The translations under genes and the position numbers were made by a program. The notes below the pieces were generated by a model. That model did no database searches. It was not told the origin of the DNA and worked only from the letters and a program-made list of their open reading frames with translations. 64,000 nucleotides of DNA from Dipteris shenzhenensis (taxonomy: Eukaryota > Polypodiophyta > Polypodiopsida > Gleicheniales): assembly GCA_047967505.1 (NCBI GenBank), contig CM106539.1; one strand, 5' to 3'. Shown piece after piece: positions 11,588 to 22,050 of this stretch (position 1 is the stretch's first letter; each line of letters opens with the position of its first letter).

Positions 11588-13136
11588 GCGGCTCACATTC
11601 CTTCTGAAATTCAGAAGCAACGTTGAATTTTCTGCTAATCCACGATCATCAAACGGTCGTATCATCTTCCATTGCTGAATTGAGTCGTTCTCCCATAGGC
11701 ACTGATCTATATCGTCCTTCCATAGTTGCATCGACTCGTTCTCTCATATAGGTAACCAGTCACAATAAACGAGCCCACGAACCAGAACTCACCAAAACCG
11801 AGTTGTTGATCGTAATCAACAGAAAGCTGATTTCACCAAAATTGAGCTGTTGATCATCCTCTGTTCTCCTTTGACAACGAACAATCTATTTTGCATCTGC
11901 AGGCTCTGATTGCTCATTTCCCTTGATTTTTCCTGATGTTTCGCGTCCACCTCCTCTAATTGCTTTGAGTCTTCTTCAGTTTCTCACTCATCAGATTGGT
12001 CCTCTCCTTCGATTTCTACTAATCCATGTCCACCGCCTTATCTATTTCTGGCTACATGACGAATAAATAGTGCAAACTTATGGCTCTAAATTCCCAACTT
12101 TGGGGCTGCAATTTTAGACACGTTATAATTACGTCAACAATCATATACATACATGATCTGTTTCCTGGAGCAAGCCGGTCGTTGATAACTTACACCACCA
12201 TCCACATTCAATATTGCTATAATCCTCCCGATTATGAACGTGTCCGATGCAGGTAGAATGAAGTCTCTTTCTTTGACTGGTTGTGATGGTCGTAGCTGAC
12301 GCTTGGACAGGACTGTCATACCCCGCTTATCTCTTCCTTTGCTTTGGATGCAATTTTCGTCACTCTCTTTGCTTCGACCCTTTCAAACCTAGTCCTTAAT
12401 CCCTGGCCGATCTGCATCGACACATCAGTTCGTCGATTGATCTTTTTGCATCACACCATAACATCTACGGAGCCATGTATTGTAGTAGAGTCGATCTTTG
12501 TAGATGATTCTGTGTGAGTGCGCAAGTTCTACTGGGATGGCGTCTCGCAGGGGCTTGTGGTCTATGGTGTTTTGGATACCGTGGCAATTGCAGCCGAGTC
12601 TAACTTGTTTGTATCCGTACGCTTCTGTGGAACCCTACAGGGACATGATCTCTGAGAAGACGCTGAGCAATAAGCCTTGGCGAGACCTACAAAGATAGGA
12701 GGCTTTGCACCTATTTCGCATGGTAATTGCACTCCATCTATGAAGATCCACACTACTGACAATACAGAACAAACTGCCTGTATGGCTGGCTCAAGACTAA
12801 GATGGTGCAGGGGTTGTCAAAAGAGAACCCAAAATATACGGAAAGATTACAAAGAACGCCAAACACACCTATGCGAATGGGAGGAAGACAAAAAGAGTAC
12901 ACAGAAAAATAACTATATTCCATATTTTTCTCTTTCACAGCCAAACGATTACTAAGCCCTTACCCTTCGAGGGGCAGGCCAAAAAATCCCCAGAAGAGCA
13001 AAAGAGGAACTTCTCCTCTTACTTCCTTACAAACTCAAAAGAACAAACTAAAAACAGTCACTTTACAAACCAAAAACATAGAAGGCCAAAAAACCAACGA
13101 TCTTGCCCACACTCCCTTAGGAGGCAAGAAGAGTGG
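11588..13136. other. no recognisable gene (downstream of DUF247 pseudogene)
   Basis: Only short frames without family resemblance are present on both strands. The right end (about 12960-13136) abuts the DUF247 stop and may include its 3' untranslated region. I see no tRNA or LTR signature. Confidence 0.35.
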
Positions 13137-14501
13137 TCAGCCTCCGGGCTTCTCATACAACTTAATGGTATAGTACATGATGAGTAAAGTCATCACTAGT
13201 AAAGCACCCGCCGAGAGCACCAATATCAATAACCATGGCCTGAACAGGTATGTGCTTGAACTCGGCCTTCCACGCGTTCGTCATAAATTGGCAATGCTTC
13301 GTTACGTCGACCGCTATTTGGTCGTACTCTTCAGTGCATACGCGCATTGTATTAACGCACAGATTATTCCACATGTTAGTAACCTCTTTGTTGCTGCCTA
13401 GATCTTGTACAAGAATGCCCTTGTTCACCAGCAGAGCCACATCTTCCGGCGTATCCACCAAGCTATTCGTAAACCGCAGGTAAGACAGGACGTCGACATT
13501 CTCAATGAGATGGCTCTCGTAGGCTATGAGATTCCTAAAAAGCCTTTCAGTATCATCACCGACTCTGACCTTAGGCACATAAAGGATAGCTTTCTTGGTA
13601 TTTAACGAACGTCAAGTTTCCAGGCTCAACAGCCCTGAAGTTCACACCGCATTTGTAAAGATCCACGGCTCGTCTACTGCAGGAAATCCTCGATAGGTGA
13701 TTATGCCATACAGACAGTCCAGCAAATGCTTCCGAGCTCCTATGTTATGGGTCACGGAAGAAACGCTTTCTGCAGATAACGCATTAAGAGGCAGGATTTC
13801 AATAGCTACTCTTTGTACGAGGGACCCAAGAGCCCGTTCCGCCTCCAAGTCCGATTCGCAGCCCTGATTCATCCTGATTACCTTGAGAAGGAGAAAGAGC
13901 GGGATTTGATTCTCCAAAAGAACGAAATCCTGCAAGATTGACTTTCGAAGAGGTCGAGGGATCCTGCTACAGTAGTAAGCATTGAAGCTCGATTTATAAT
14001 CCGGATCTGCCGTAGTACGCAACACCTCCACAACGAACGACGCATCCAACGCTAGCATGTACGCCAACTTCTCATCTAGGCTGCATGACAAGTCGGTATC
14101 ATACTGGTCTCGCACAGTGTCGATGATTTTCAGGATCTCCTACGCAATTGTGCAAAAGTCCCGACATCGCAGAGTAGACGCCATGATCTTGTGCTTCTCC
14201 ATCTCCTTGGCGGCAATGGCCTTGTAACGCTGCGTCTCCTGGCTATCGGGGAAGGAGCTATGGTGAGGTCCGAGGTCACTGTGGTAAGGGGCGATGGCAA
14301 CAACCTGGGGGATGAAAGCGTCGAGCTTGAGGCCACGCAAGGGACTGGAAGCCATGAAGATGGTGGGCTAGGGAGGGAGTCGGACAGGGAACGATGGATT
14401 TCGTCTTTGATGAAGACGACCCATTTCCGTTCATCGTCAGGGCTATCCAGGGAGCCTAAAGCTAGTTCTGGACGAAGAGAACTTATTGGTAAGACGTGCA
14501 T
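13137..14501 (-). pseudogene. DUF247 family membrane protein, broken
   Basis: Plant DUF247 proteins are single-exon genes of about 400-550 residues with a C-terminal membrane helix; some grass members are linked to self-incompatibility. Reading from ATG at 14501 there is an N-terminal WVVFIKDEIH segment, then FIPQVVAIAPYHSD (equivalent of the VSIGPYHHG motif), VLLENQIPLFLLLKV (family signature, about 13900), GDDTERLFRNLIAYE (about 13545), and DTPEDVALLVNKGILVQDLGS. In a shifted frame the 3' end codes for a hydrophobic FRPWLLILVLSAGALL-type helix and stops at 13139-13137. Breaks: frameshifts near 14350, 13640, 13585 and 13255, and a TAG near 14140. Total length (~450 codons) is normal. Either a pseudogene or a consensus carrying indel errors. 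It is the only host-type gene recognised in the window. Confidence 0.85.
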
Positions 14502-14653
14502 TCTTGTCCACTAAAAAGGTCATATCTTATTACATTCGAGAGAATCACGGAATAAAATCCCACTCAATAAAATCTAGAATAGCATCGCGTCTCGATCGGC
14601 CAATGGCGAGTAGTGGTCCCCCGAGCCGACTAGAAGGCGGGTTCTGCAGTAGA

Positions 14654-15085
14654 CTTAGGCTGTTTACGCACCGGGTTGGAATGGGCACCCCCCGTTACAC
14701 ATCGACTGCCCATTGTGAGATCATTAAAAAAGGGTGCCCACGGATGGGCACCCCTTTTACACACCGCCCAAGTACAAACCCCTTTTGTAAAATGAGGGCC
14801 CGGATGGGTGTGGAGCTGGGGGACCCAAATCGTGATGGTGATTGGCTGAATCTAGCCCTACCCATAGGTGGGCAGCCAAGCTTGGCTACCCAAGGATGGC
14901 CTTTCTCAGGGCATGACGTGGACTCCACGGCAGATTAAAAGGTCTAAGCTTGGGCACTGTATGTGTAAAGACGTGCCCGCCCAAACCTTAAATGGTGGCT
15001 TTCTATTGATTCATGAATTTATCCTTTCTCAGGTTTGAACTCTGGACAGAACGTTGGGTGCCCTTTGGTGTGTAAAGGGCCTTAG
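14654..15085. mobile_element. MITE-like unit with imperfect terminal inverted repeats
   Basis: Left end CTTAGGCTGTTTACGCACC (14654-14672) and right end GGTGTGTAAAGGGCCTTAG (15067-15085) match as inverted repeats at 15 of 19 positions. The 432-bp interior is non-coding and contains repeated GGGCACCCC blocks. The GGC..GTTTAC end style suggests a hAT-like MITE, but I could not find an 8-bp target duplication (left flank GCAGTAGA, right flank AAAAAGTG), so the superfamily is open. Confidence 0.45.
14728..14758. repeat. short GC-rich hairpin inside the MITE-like unit
   Basis: AAAAGGGTGCCCA (14728-14740), loop CGGA, then TGGGCACCCCTTTT. The arms pair over 13 positions with one extra C. It echoes the terminal GGGCACCC motifs of the surrounding unit. 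Confidence 0.75.
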
Positions 15086-15099
15086 AAAAAGTGGTCACA

Positions 15100-15503
15100 A
15101 GGAGTAGGGAGAGAGAGTGACATTGTATACATCACGCTCTCCCTCTCACCTAGTTGGCTACTAAGTGTGCACTACAAGCCGAGGTGGCTTGGTTGTAAGA
15201 GATTCCTTTACTATACAAGTGTGGTTTTCCTTCCAATTGTCTATGTTGCGTATGCTTACGGTGATATACTTTCTAACTGTTTAAGAACTTGGTCCCCCCT
15301 CATCACACGGTTTTACCTTCAACAACAACCCCAACCTCAGAGTTATCTTGTTGACATCTATTGCATGCCGTTGAGCACACACGAACTTCACTTAAGATTG
15401 CAAGAGCAAGCATCTCCACGAGCATTGCACGTGGTTGGGATTTGTTCACAAGCATTGAGCACCTGTAAGTTAACATAACGAGAGTGAGCAAACAAGAGCG
15501 TCA
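15100..15503 (+). mobile_element. gypsy G2: 3' portion of 5' LTR
   Basis: This block is homologous along its length to 28980-29375 (same order of landmarks: CCCTCTCACCT..., CACGGTTTTACCTTCAACAA, GCATCTCCACGAGCA). It ends in GCGTCA at 15503, three bases before a primer-site-like TTTTGGCGATCTTGCC. The 5' part of the LTR is missing; the MITE-like unit lies immediately upstream. Confidence 0.55.
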
Positions 15504-15505
15504 AC

Positions 15506-16058
15506 TTTTGGCGATCTTGCCAAGGAAGAGTCAATTGAATTTGCGAGTTGGCATGCTGTTAATTAGGGGAATCAAGTGGATTGAGTTTAGCGGGAGTTTA
15601 GCAAGCCTAGAATTGAGTGGTCATTGACAGGTTCATGTAGACCAATGAGGAGTTGAAACAGTTGCTGGGTATTGTGAACTATTACAAGAAATTTCTTTGA
15701 TTAACTACAGACCAGCGATGCACTCTAGTATTGTGTTTGAAGACTGGAGTGTAAAATACATAAAGTATTCAGACAGCTAATCAGCTACTCTTTGACTTAG
15801 CTAATGGGCTGATACACGCTCAAAAAGAAGGCGAAGATATGTGGCTAGGTACGAAGTTCCTCAACCAAAGAGATTGGTTACATCCGACCATGAGAATTGG
15901 TGCGGTCTTAGAACCAAAGTTCAATGCCTGAAGGAGGCTGGCAGAAGTACCGGGTTTCCAATAGGAGCACAGGGCACAAGGAGAGACTCGGTCATGCGAC
16001 CCCAGGGGTGGAAGTTGATTACTCTATAGAGCCAGAAGGATGAACTGCTGGTAATGGG
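15506..16058 (+). pseudogene. gypsy G2 primer site, leader and start of gag
   Basis: The tRNA primer-site-like TTTTGGCGATCTTGCC is followed by leader DNA and then a decayed frame (from about 15640) that is conserved in copy G3. Both contain a QLLG-x-x-x-YYKKF block followed by a CLK...(T)QSI segment. Conservation of amino acids between two diverged copies supports coding use, probably the gag N-terminus. Stops interrupt it in both copies. Confidence 0.45.
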
Positions 16059-17623
16059 TTGAGGCATTCCAGAAGGCTGGCAGATGAAGGTCTGTCATGG
16101 CAAATAGAGTCCAAGCATTCTTCTACACAAAGTTTAGACTTTGAATGGTTGGCCATTTCCTCTCTAGATCATCAAAATGAGTGTGAGGATTATGCCAATG
16201 ACCAAAGAGAAAGACTTCTTCGACACTTGACTGTAATTCCACAAGAATCCCATCAAGAAGGGCATGAACGAAGAAGATCAGCCACCACTGTAGATGGCCA
16301 AAGAATCAGCAGACAAGAAGAATGGTGTGCTTTCGATGGAGAAATATGCCATCGAGTACCTGAAGCAAACATGGAGCAGTTAAGGCAATTTGCCCAAGTG
16401 CCTATAACCATGGACATAATCCCCATTCGACCTACTAGTATAAATTGACCTGCATCTTTAAGGCTTGAAAATCTTCCGTTGGTTGATGGCGACCTCATAC
16501 AGATGAAGGTGGGTATGAGTGGACGATCTATTTACCCAGGGTATGGATAAGATTGTGTGGAAGTACGTGTGGAAGAGATAGAGAAATCCAAGCCCATCTC
16601 AAACATCAAGTAAAATTTCAAAATGTTCAAGTGTACTGACGATGAAGACATGTATACTCATATTCAAAGTTTCTTGTGGATTTGTCATATAAAAGGTGCC
16701 ACAATAGATGAAGAATATATGGATTATTTTCCATGTACTTTAATTAAAAATGCATCGAGATGGTTCAACCAATTTTCGATTGGGTATGTTCTTGTTTGGT
16801 ATGCTATGTCAGAAGCATTCCTACAATGGTTCACATAGGAAATCAATGAGTAAGATGTTCACATAGGAAATCAGTGAGTAAGATGTTCACACAAAGCTGA
16901 GCGAACCAAAACGAAACAAGGTGGAGTCTGTCCAAGACTTTGTACTTAGGATGCAAGTTCTCATTAATCCGTTAACTAGCATATGAAATGCCAAGTCTAT
17001 GAGAGCTTGGCTGATTACAAGATGCGCACAAGTGGATTTGCATAAGCCATAGATAGTTAATCCAACTAAGACATATGAAGAACTACTTGACTGAGCAGTG
17101 CAGCTCTTGAAAAGAGTGAAGGCCTAAAAGGTAAGACATAAAAGAAAGATGGAGACAATGATACTGAAGAAATAATAGAAAAGAAAGATGAGCTCAAGAC
17201 CGAGTTGAAAAAGGCACTAACGAAATTGGGCATTCGAGGGAAACCAGGTAGCGATGAAAAATGGTGTAATAGGAGTTCTAGGAGTGGTCACACTGACGAC
17301 GAATGCAAAACCAAATATAATGCAATAATTGCACCAAGTTTGGGCATGATGAATCTAGCTATTGGTTTGATGGCAAGAGTTGCCAAGTGTCTACTGACTA
17401 GGTGACAACAGACACCCAGCCTGCCACTAGCAAACCGCTAAGGCCCATGCAGAAAGATAAGGGCAATAATGGCAAGGAGAAAAAGAAAGATTCTTCAAAG
17501 ATCAAATGTTTCTGTTGTGTTCGAAAAAATCAAGTCCATCCTAACTATCCAATTCGGGCTGAACATTTGAAGTTCCTCAAACTAATATGGAACAAAAAGA
17601 AGTGGATTCAGAATGCCAAGTAG
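16059..17623 (+). pseudogene. gypsy G2 gag (capsid and degraded zinc knuckle)
   Basis: The frame 16059-16448 is a charged N-terminal linker. From 16623, FKCTDDEDMYTHIQSFLWICHIKGATIDEEYMDYFPCTLIKNASRWF is the Retrotrans_gag core, here in shorter pieces: TDDEDMYTHIQSFLW, EEYMDYFPCTLI, ASRWFNQF. A 22-bp repeat (ACATAGGAAATCA...GAGTAAGATGTTCACA) is duplicated at 16836-16890. A degraded knuckle GHTDDEC lies near 17290, and a Lys-rich stretch with KCFCC near 17500. Frameshifts and stops occur throughout. It continues into the protease. Confidence 0.75.
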
Positions 17624-17639
17624 TTGTGGCCGAGCTACC

Positions 17640-18287
17640 AAACATGGTGGAAGCCTAAGTGGTTATTAGGTCAAAAGATCCAGTTGCGACCTCTGTACAT
17701 ACTATTCCATTAGACAAGGATGTCAATTGGGAAGCACAAAAAGAATTTGCTACTAAAATTGCCAGAGATTTCAAGGGCAAATTACCGGCAATGGAAGTGC
17801 CATTCGAGTAGCAGTCTCAACTACCCATCACTGAACGAGGTGTGTCTTCAAAGACTAAGGAAAGTACATAGGAACCGAGCACCTCATTAAATTTTAGTGT
17901 AGAACCAACCCGAGCATGGGAAATATTCAAGAGTATGAAAATTAGTTTGACATTTGCTGAATTAATGCAGATAGCTTCATATTGCCATGAATTCTTCGCC
18001 AAATGAATTAAGGAATCTCAAGAGCAACCGAAGGAGTTTGACTCCTTAGTTACTATACACTTCATTCACACACCAATAGTCGATGATGAAGTACTAGTTA
18101 TCACCATCAAAGTGAAAAAGCATACCATAGTAAGTGTGATAAGAAATGGTGGTTCAGGAGTAAACTTATTTATGAAGATATTGCTAAGCGGCTAAAGTTT
18201 AAGAAATTCAAACCATCTCCTTTCCAAGTGTAGAGGGTAGATCAATGACCAGTATACCCGAAAGGTATGCTACAGGCTCAAGGGGTG
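17640..18287 (+). pseudogene. gypsy G2 protease, N-terminal half
   Basis: Pre-protease linker (LPAMEVPFE, TFAELMQIASYCHEFF) followed by the active-site block IRNGGSGVNLF at about 18140-18170. The catalytic Asp of DGGSGVN is Asn here (GAT to AAT), a substitution expected to abolish activity. The frame then runs KRLKFKKFKPSPFQV and ends at QAQGV, where a 1,252-bp insertion begins. Four or more in-frame stops occur. Confidence 0.8.
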
Positions 18288-19539
18288 CACTACTAAAAGA
18301 AACCGGGGACGAGCATTTTCTGAGTGAAATCTTCCGAGCGTCCGAGCGAAGGAAAAAAAAAAGCTTCCAACTATGCATAAATATGGCAAAAATCGATCAG
18401 AAGAAAACATAGTTTCACTTAGAAATATGCAAAGTATTATAGCAATGCCTATTTTATACAAAAATCTTTAGGTGAATCTATAGGAATGGTGAGAGCATAA
18501 TGGGATGGCTTTTGAAGAAACCCACATGTAGAGTAGACTTCTCTATGAAAATTCCCTTGATCCTTCTTACAACTTTTACTTAATAGGGGGTGACATTGAA
18601 AACCCTCTCTCAACCTATCTTCATGAAAGAGTTTCTTCAAAGAAAACTCATTGAAGCAAGCCATCCAAGTAGTTTCCCCAGCGAAACCCCTTTGAAGCAA
18701 GTCTCCCAAGGTAGCGAAACTACCTTGGGACAGCACTTTTAAAAGTGACATAACTTTCATATCCAATGTCCAAATATAGTCATTCAACCACTCAAATTGA
18801 TCGGAACACCCCATTTGAGCACATCTAAGGAGTTATATTTTGGAAAATCTTTCATATATAGTATTAAATATTACATGTATTTTATGAGAGTAATATATAA
18901 GCCCAAGTTAATACTTATTTATAGTAATTTAAACTTCTTTAGAAACATGTCCATAAATATGCTATAAAAACACTAAAAAGATATTGCCATATGATATAAA
19001 TGTGTTAATAAGTAATTATATATGCATAGTATTATTACATTGAGAGTGATTATGAGGAATGTTTCTTAAAGGAATCAACACTTTTTTAAGGTAATAATAG
19101 GGGTACAAAGGGATGTCTCTAAATAAGAAAATTATGTTGTGTAAAAATGAATGAGTGACTAGTCTGTATATTTTTATGATAAAGGGATCTAGTTCTAGTG
19201 AAAATAAAAGTGTAAAAACCATGTTTCCTAAAGAAAAACATTTTTAAAAATCTCTTGAAAAACACGCTCGGATAAACCTGCTCATAGGTTTTTGCTCGTA
19301 AAATTGACGCATCCAAAGAAACCCTAGGTATCACATGCATCCAAGATGTATTTAAAAAACCCCTCGACTAAAATTTCCCTCTAATAAAGCCACCCCTCTT
19401 GACTTATGAACTAACATATTGTTTTAAAACTTGAACTTAAAAAACCCTCTTGTTATTGTAATCATGTTAAAAATTTTCCAAAAGTTGAATTAAAATGCCC
19501 CTTTTTTTGAATGCACATGGTATACTAAAATTTTGCAAG
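18288..19539 (+). mobile_element. 1,252-bp CACTA-like insertion in gypsy G2 protease
   Basis: The sequence starts CACTACTAAAAGAAACC, typical of CACTA-superfamily termini, followed by CGAGCG-type subterminal repeats (18325-18350; GCTCG copies again at 19263-19300). GTG lies on both sides (18285-18287 and 19540-19542), the 3-bp duplication expected for CACTA elements. Removing the insertion with one GTG rejoins the two protease halves in frame (QAQGV to NT-stop-TLQDIVISIGN). The right end shows no clear inverted copy of the left terminus. No transposase is encoded. An inverted relative lies at 32814-33850. Confidence 0.65.
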
Positions 19540-20010
19540 GTGAACACCTAGACGCTACAAGATATTGTCATTTCTATCGGCAACATCTATTATATAGCTA
19601 GTTTTATTGTGATTACCATGGAGCAAAATGCCTACCCTATTTTGTTGGGATGACCTTGGCTTAAGAGTACAAAGGTACTACATGATTGGGGTTCAAAGGA
19701 AATAATCATCAAAACTGATAATCAAGACATCTATATTTCCACTAATTATAGGAGCTAACTGTTTCTCTAGGCCAATTGCCGTAGAAGATACTCAAGGAGC
19801 TTCTAGATGAAGAGCTCTTTGCAGTTGATTACTATGAGCATGAGTATGTAGATGAAGAGCTCTTTGCAGTTGATCACTATGATCAAGAGAAACATAAATA
19901 CTCCATAAATAACACTCTTTTTAAAAAGGATGAGCTTCTATTCCTCAATTTGGCAAGTTTACAATTGAAGATTAAAGTTGAACTTTTAGCCTTTTATACA
20001 TAGCACCTTT
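19540..20010 (+). pseudogene. gypsy G2 protease, C-terminal half and linker
   Basis: Continues the protease: DIVISIGNIYYIASFIVITM then ILLG-stop-PWLKSTKVLHDWGS (19570-19690), matching the second conserved block of G1 (LLGRPWLRAAKVKQDWGS). The acidic linker after it contains a tandem duplication encoding DEELFAVDYYEHEYV / DEELFAVDHYDQE. The recognisable element ends near 20.0 kb, before any RT domain. Confidence 0.75.
19806..19886 (+). repeat. 45-bp in-frame tandem duplication in gypsy linker
   Basis: GATGAAGAGCTCTTTGCAGT recurs 45 bases apart, with ATTACTATGAG versus ATCACTATGAT after it. It duplicates 15 residues of an acidic linker. Confidence 0.75.
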
Positions 20011-21365
20011 TTAATGGAGGGCTAACCCTATTCCTCCTTACCACGCTCCCTATTTCTCATTTTACAAAGCACATGGGTTCATATGTCTCCAATGTGGAAT
20101 TCCATTATCTTCCTCTCATCCTTTCCTTCTTCTCCACTCTATCTTGCAAAATATCTTGGAAACTGAGCTATCCCATGGGGTTAAGATGCCCCCCTTCCTA
20201 TAGTTGATCCATATATGCATCAAATGGTGCAGAACAAACCTATTGTTTGCATTTTTTGGACTAAAGAGTGTCAATCAAAAATCAATGAGAGATCCAACAA
20301 AAAGGAAACTAGGGCTGTGTGTCATGCATGTCCTCAAATGTGCATATATGATGGGTGTGGAGATTGCACACATGGAGGTACATGCAGATGAGCTGTTTGT
20401 AGGATGGGCCCTCATCCAAATTAAAAAATATCTCATGGAAAATATTTTGGTTTCGCTCTTCTAGTGTCAGCCACTATTCAGGAATTTCTGTTAGCAAAAT
20501 AATCAACAGCAAAAAAAAATGAATGGAGGCCATGACTGCTCGATTATGGACTTTGGCATATGTTTCAATAAATGATGCATCTAGTAAGTAAGGCTATATG
20601 TCATAGCGATGACTTGTGGAAAGTTTAAGCATTAAAAATGGTAATAACAATCAGTTCGCTCTCCTGAATTTGTCGGAAGACACTCAATTTCTGTCTGTGG
20701 CATAAGGGCATCTAAGTTGGATGGATCCAGCATTTCGGGCATACACTGCAATAAATTCCAGTACTCTATCTTTTTCCAAAATTCTATCCACCAAGTGGGC
20801 TATATATCCACCGTGGAGCTCCAATTTATTTGATGCATGCCACTTCTTGAATGTTCTTTCAATGAAATTGGTCAGGGCATGGACCTTCATGATATCGATT
20901 GCCTTGAGTTCAAAACTCTACAATTTGCCCTTCCACATGCTTAAGTTTCTCAAGTTCTTGAATGGCCTACATTTTTCTAACACAGGTACCACTTAGGATC
21001 GTCAGGTAGAAGTGGTCCGACTCTATGGAAGGCTAATCTTGTGAAAGATTCTTTGTAGGCATGAAGGCTAGATGCAAAATGGTATGAACCTACTCGAGCA
21101 AATTCATTGGGCCAGGCCTTGAGTTGGTCCTAAAAATGAATGGTTGTGTAGAGGGGGAGGAGGTGCTAGGGTTGGTAAAACTTAGGTAAGTATTGACAGG
21201 GGAACCGGCGGGCAGTTAATATTAGTGGATGGGTGGGGTAGCTAGGAAGTATCGGGATGGGCCCTAGAAGAATTAAGAATGAAAATTCCCATGTCAAGCT
21301 TCTTCATTAGTTAGGAGTCTAGGATAAGTGACATGCTTGGTTTCAAAATGGCCGAAACCTTATTG
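20011..21365. other. unassigned; one minus-strand coding-like relic
   Basis: No conserved domain recognised. On the minus strand about 20985-20680 reads openly through IDIMKVHALTNFIERTF, HGGYIAHLVDRILEKDRVLEF and IAVYAR with one TAG upstream. It looks like protein-coding composition and could come from a retroelement accessory frame. The remainder to 21365 shows nothing. Confidence 0.3.
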
Positions 21366-21458
21366 AGAGACCATCTCAACATCATGTGATCATATGTGCA
21401 TAGCGCTCTATTGGGTAGTGCTATGCACATATGATCACATGATGTTGAGATGGTCTCT
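21366..21458. repeat. perfect 39-nt-arm fold-back of copia LTR sequence
   Basis: Left arm 21366-21404 and right arm 21420-21458 are exact reverse complements around a 15-nt loop. The right arm (GCTATGCACATATGATCACA...) is the terminal segment of the C1 LTR also seen at 26765-26798 and 30067-30097. The left arm is therefore an inverted extra copy, as left by snap-back or template switching. Confidence 0.9.
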
Positions 21459-22050
21459 GTGTTGATCTCCTGGTCTCATGATCTCTTGCATAGTCACTGT
21501 CACAGTATCCATGCAACCTTGGATGACTTACTTTGTATTCGATTCCAAACTTTCTTGTACCTCTAATGTATCTCAAGACTCATAGAGACTTTTGGGTGCT
21601 TGCTTTAACCCATAGAGACTTTTCTTGAGATGGAAAACCTGATTTGCTTTTCCTGGTTCAACATAACATAGTGGTTGTGCTCGTGTAGACTTCCTCGTCT
21701 AGGTAACCATTGAGAAAAGAATTCTTGACATCGAGCTAGTACACATTCTATCTGCTGAGTGTCACTAGTGATATGAAGAACCATATCGAATCCATATTTG
21801 CTACTGGAGCATAAGTCTCATCATAATCTTGACCATATCGCTGTGCAAATATTTTGGAACTAGTCTAGCTTTGTATCTTTCAATGCTTCCATCTGGACTA
21901 TACTTCACTTTGTATACCCATTTGTTTGCTATGGCCTCTTTCCTGGTGGAAGGTCGCTTAATTTCCAGTTTGCCATTCTGGCTTATCAATTGCATCTTCA
22001 GAGTACATTGCTCTTTTGTAGCCATGATGGTAGTCATTAGAGTGTAGTTG
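21459..22050 (-). pseudogene. copia C1 RT start and RNase H fragment
   Basis: NKWVYKVKYSPDGSIERYKARLVPKY (read in two parts: NKWVYKVKYSPDG, ERYKARLVPKY; 21930-21830) is the entry block of copia RT, in a frame with KRPSTRKEAIANKW upstream. After frameshifts the sequence carries LHLKKSLYG-like and then RGTRKFGIEY, RLHGYCDSDYA and ETRRST, the beginning of copia RNase H, ending at the fold-back. The polymerase active-site block (YVDD) is deleted. Confidence 0.8.

Noticed and set aside
18449-18814. 121-codon minus-strand frame inside the 1.25-kb insertion as a transposase.
   Set aside because: The inverted copy at 33.3-33.7 kb does not keep the frame open, and no transposase motif is present.
21366-21458. 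Perfect hairpin as a microRNA precursor.
   Set aside because: The arms are LTR sequence present in other copies, the pairing is fully perfect with a tiny loop, and no conserved mature region can be argued.
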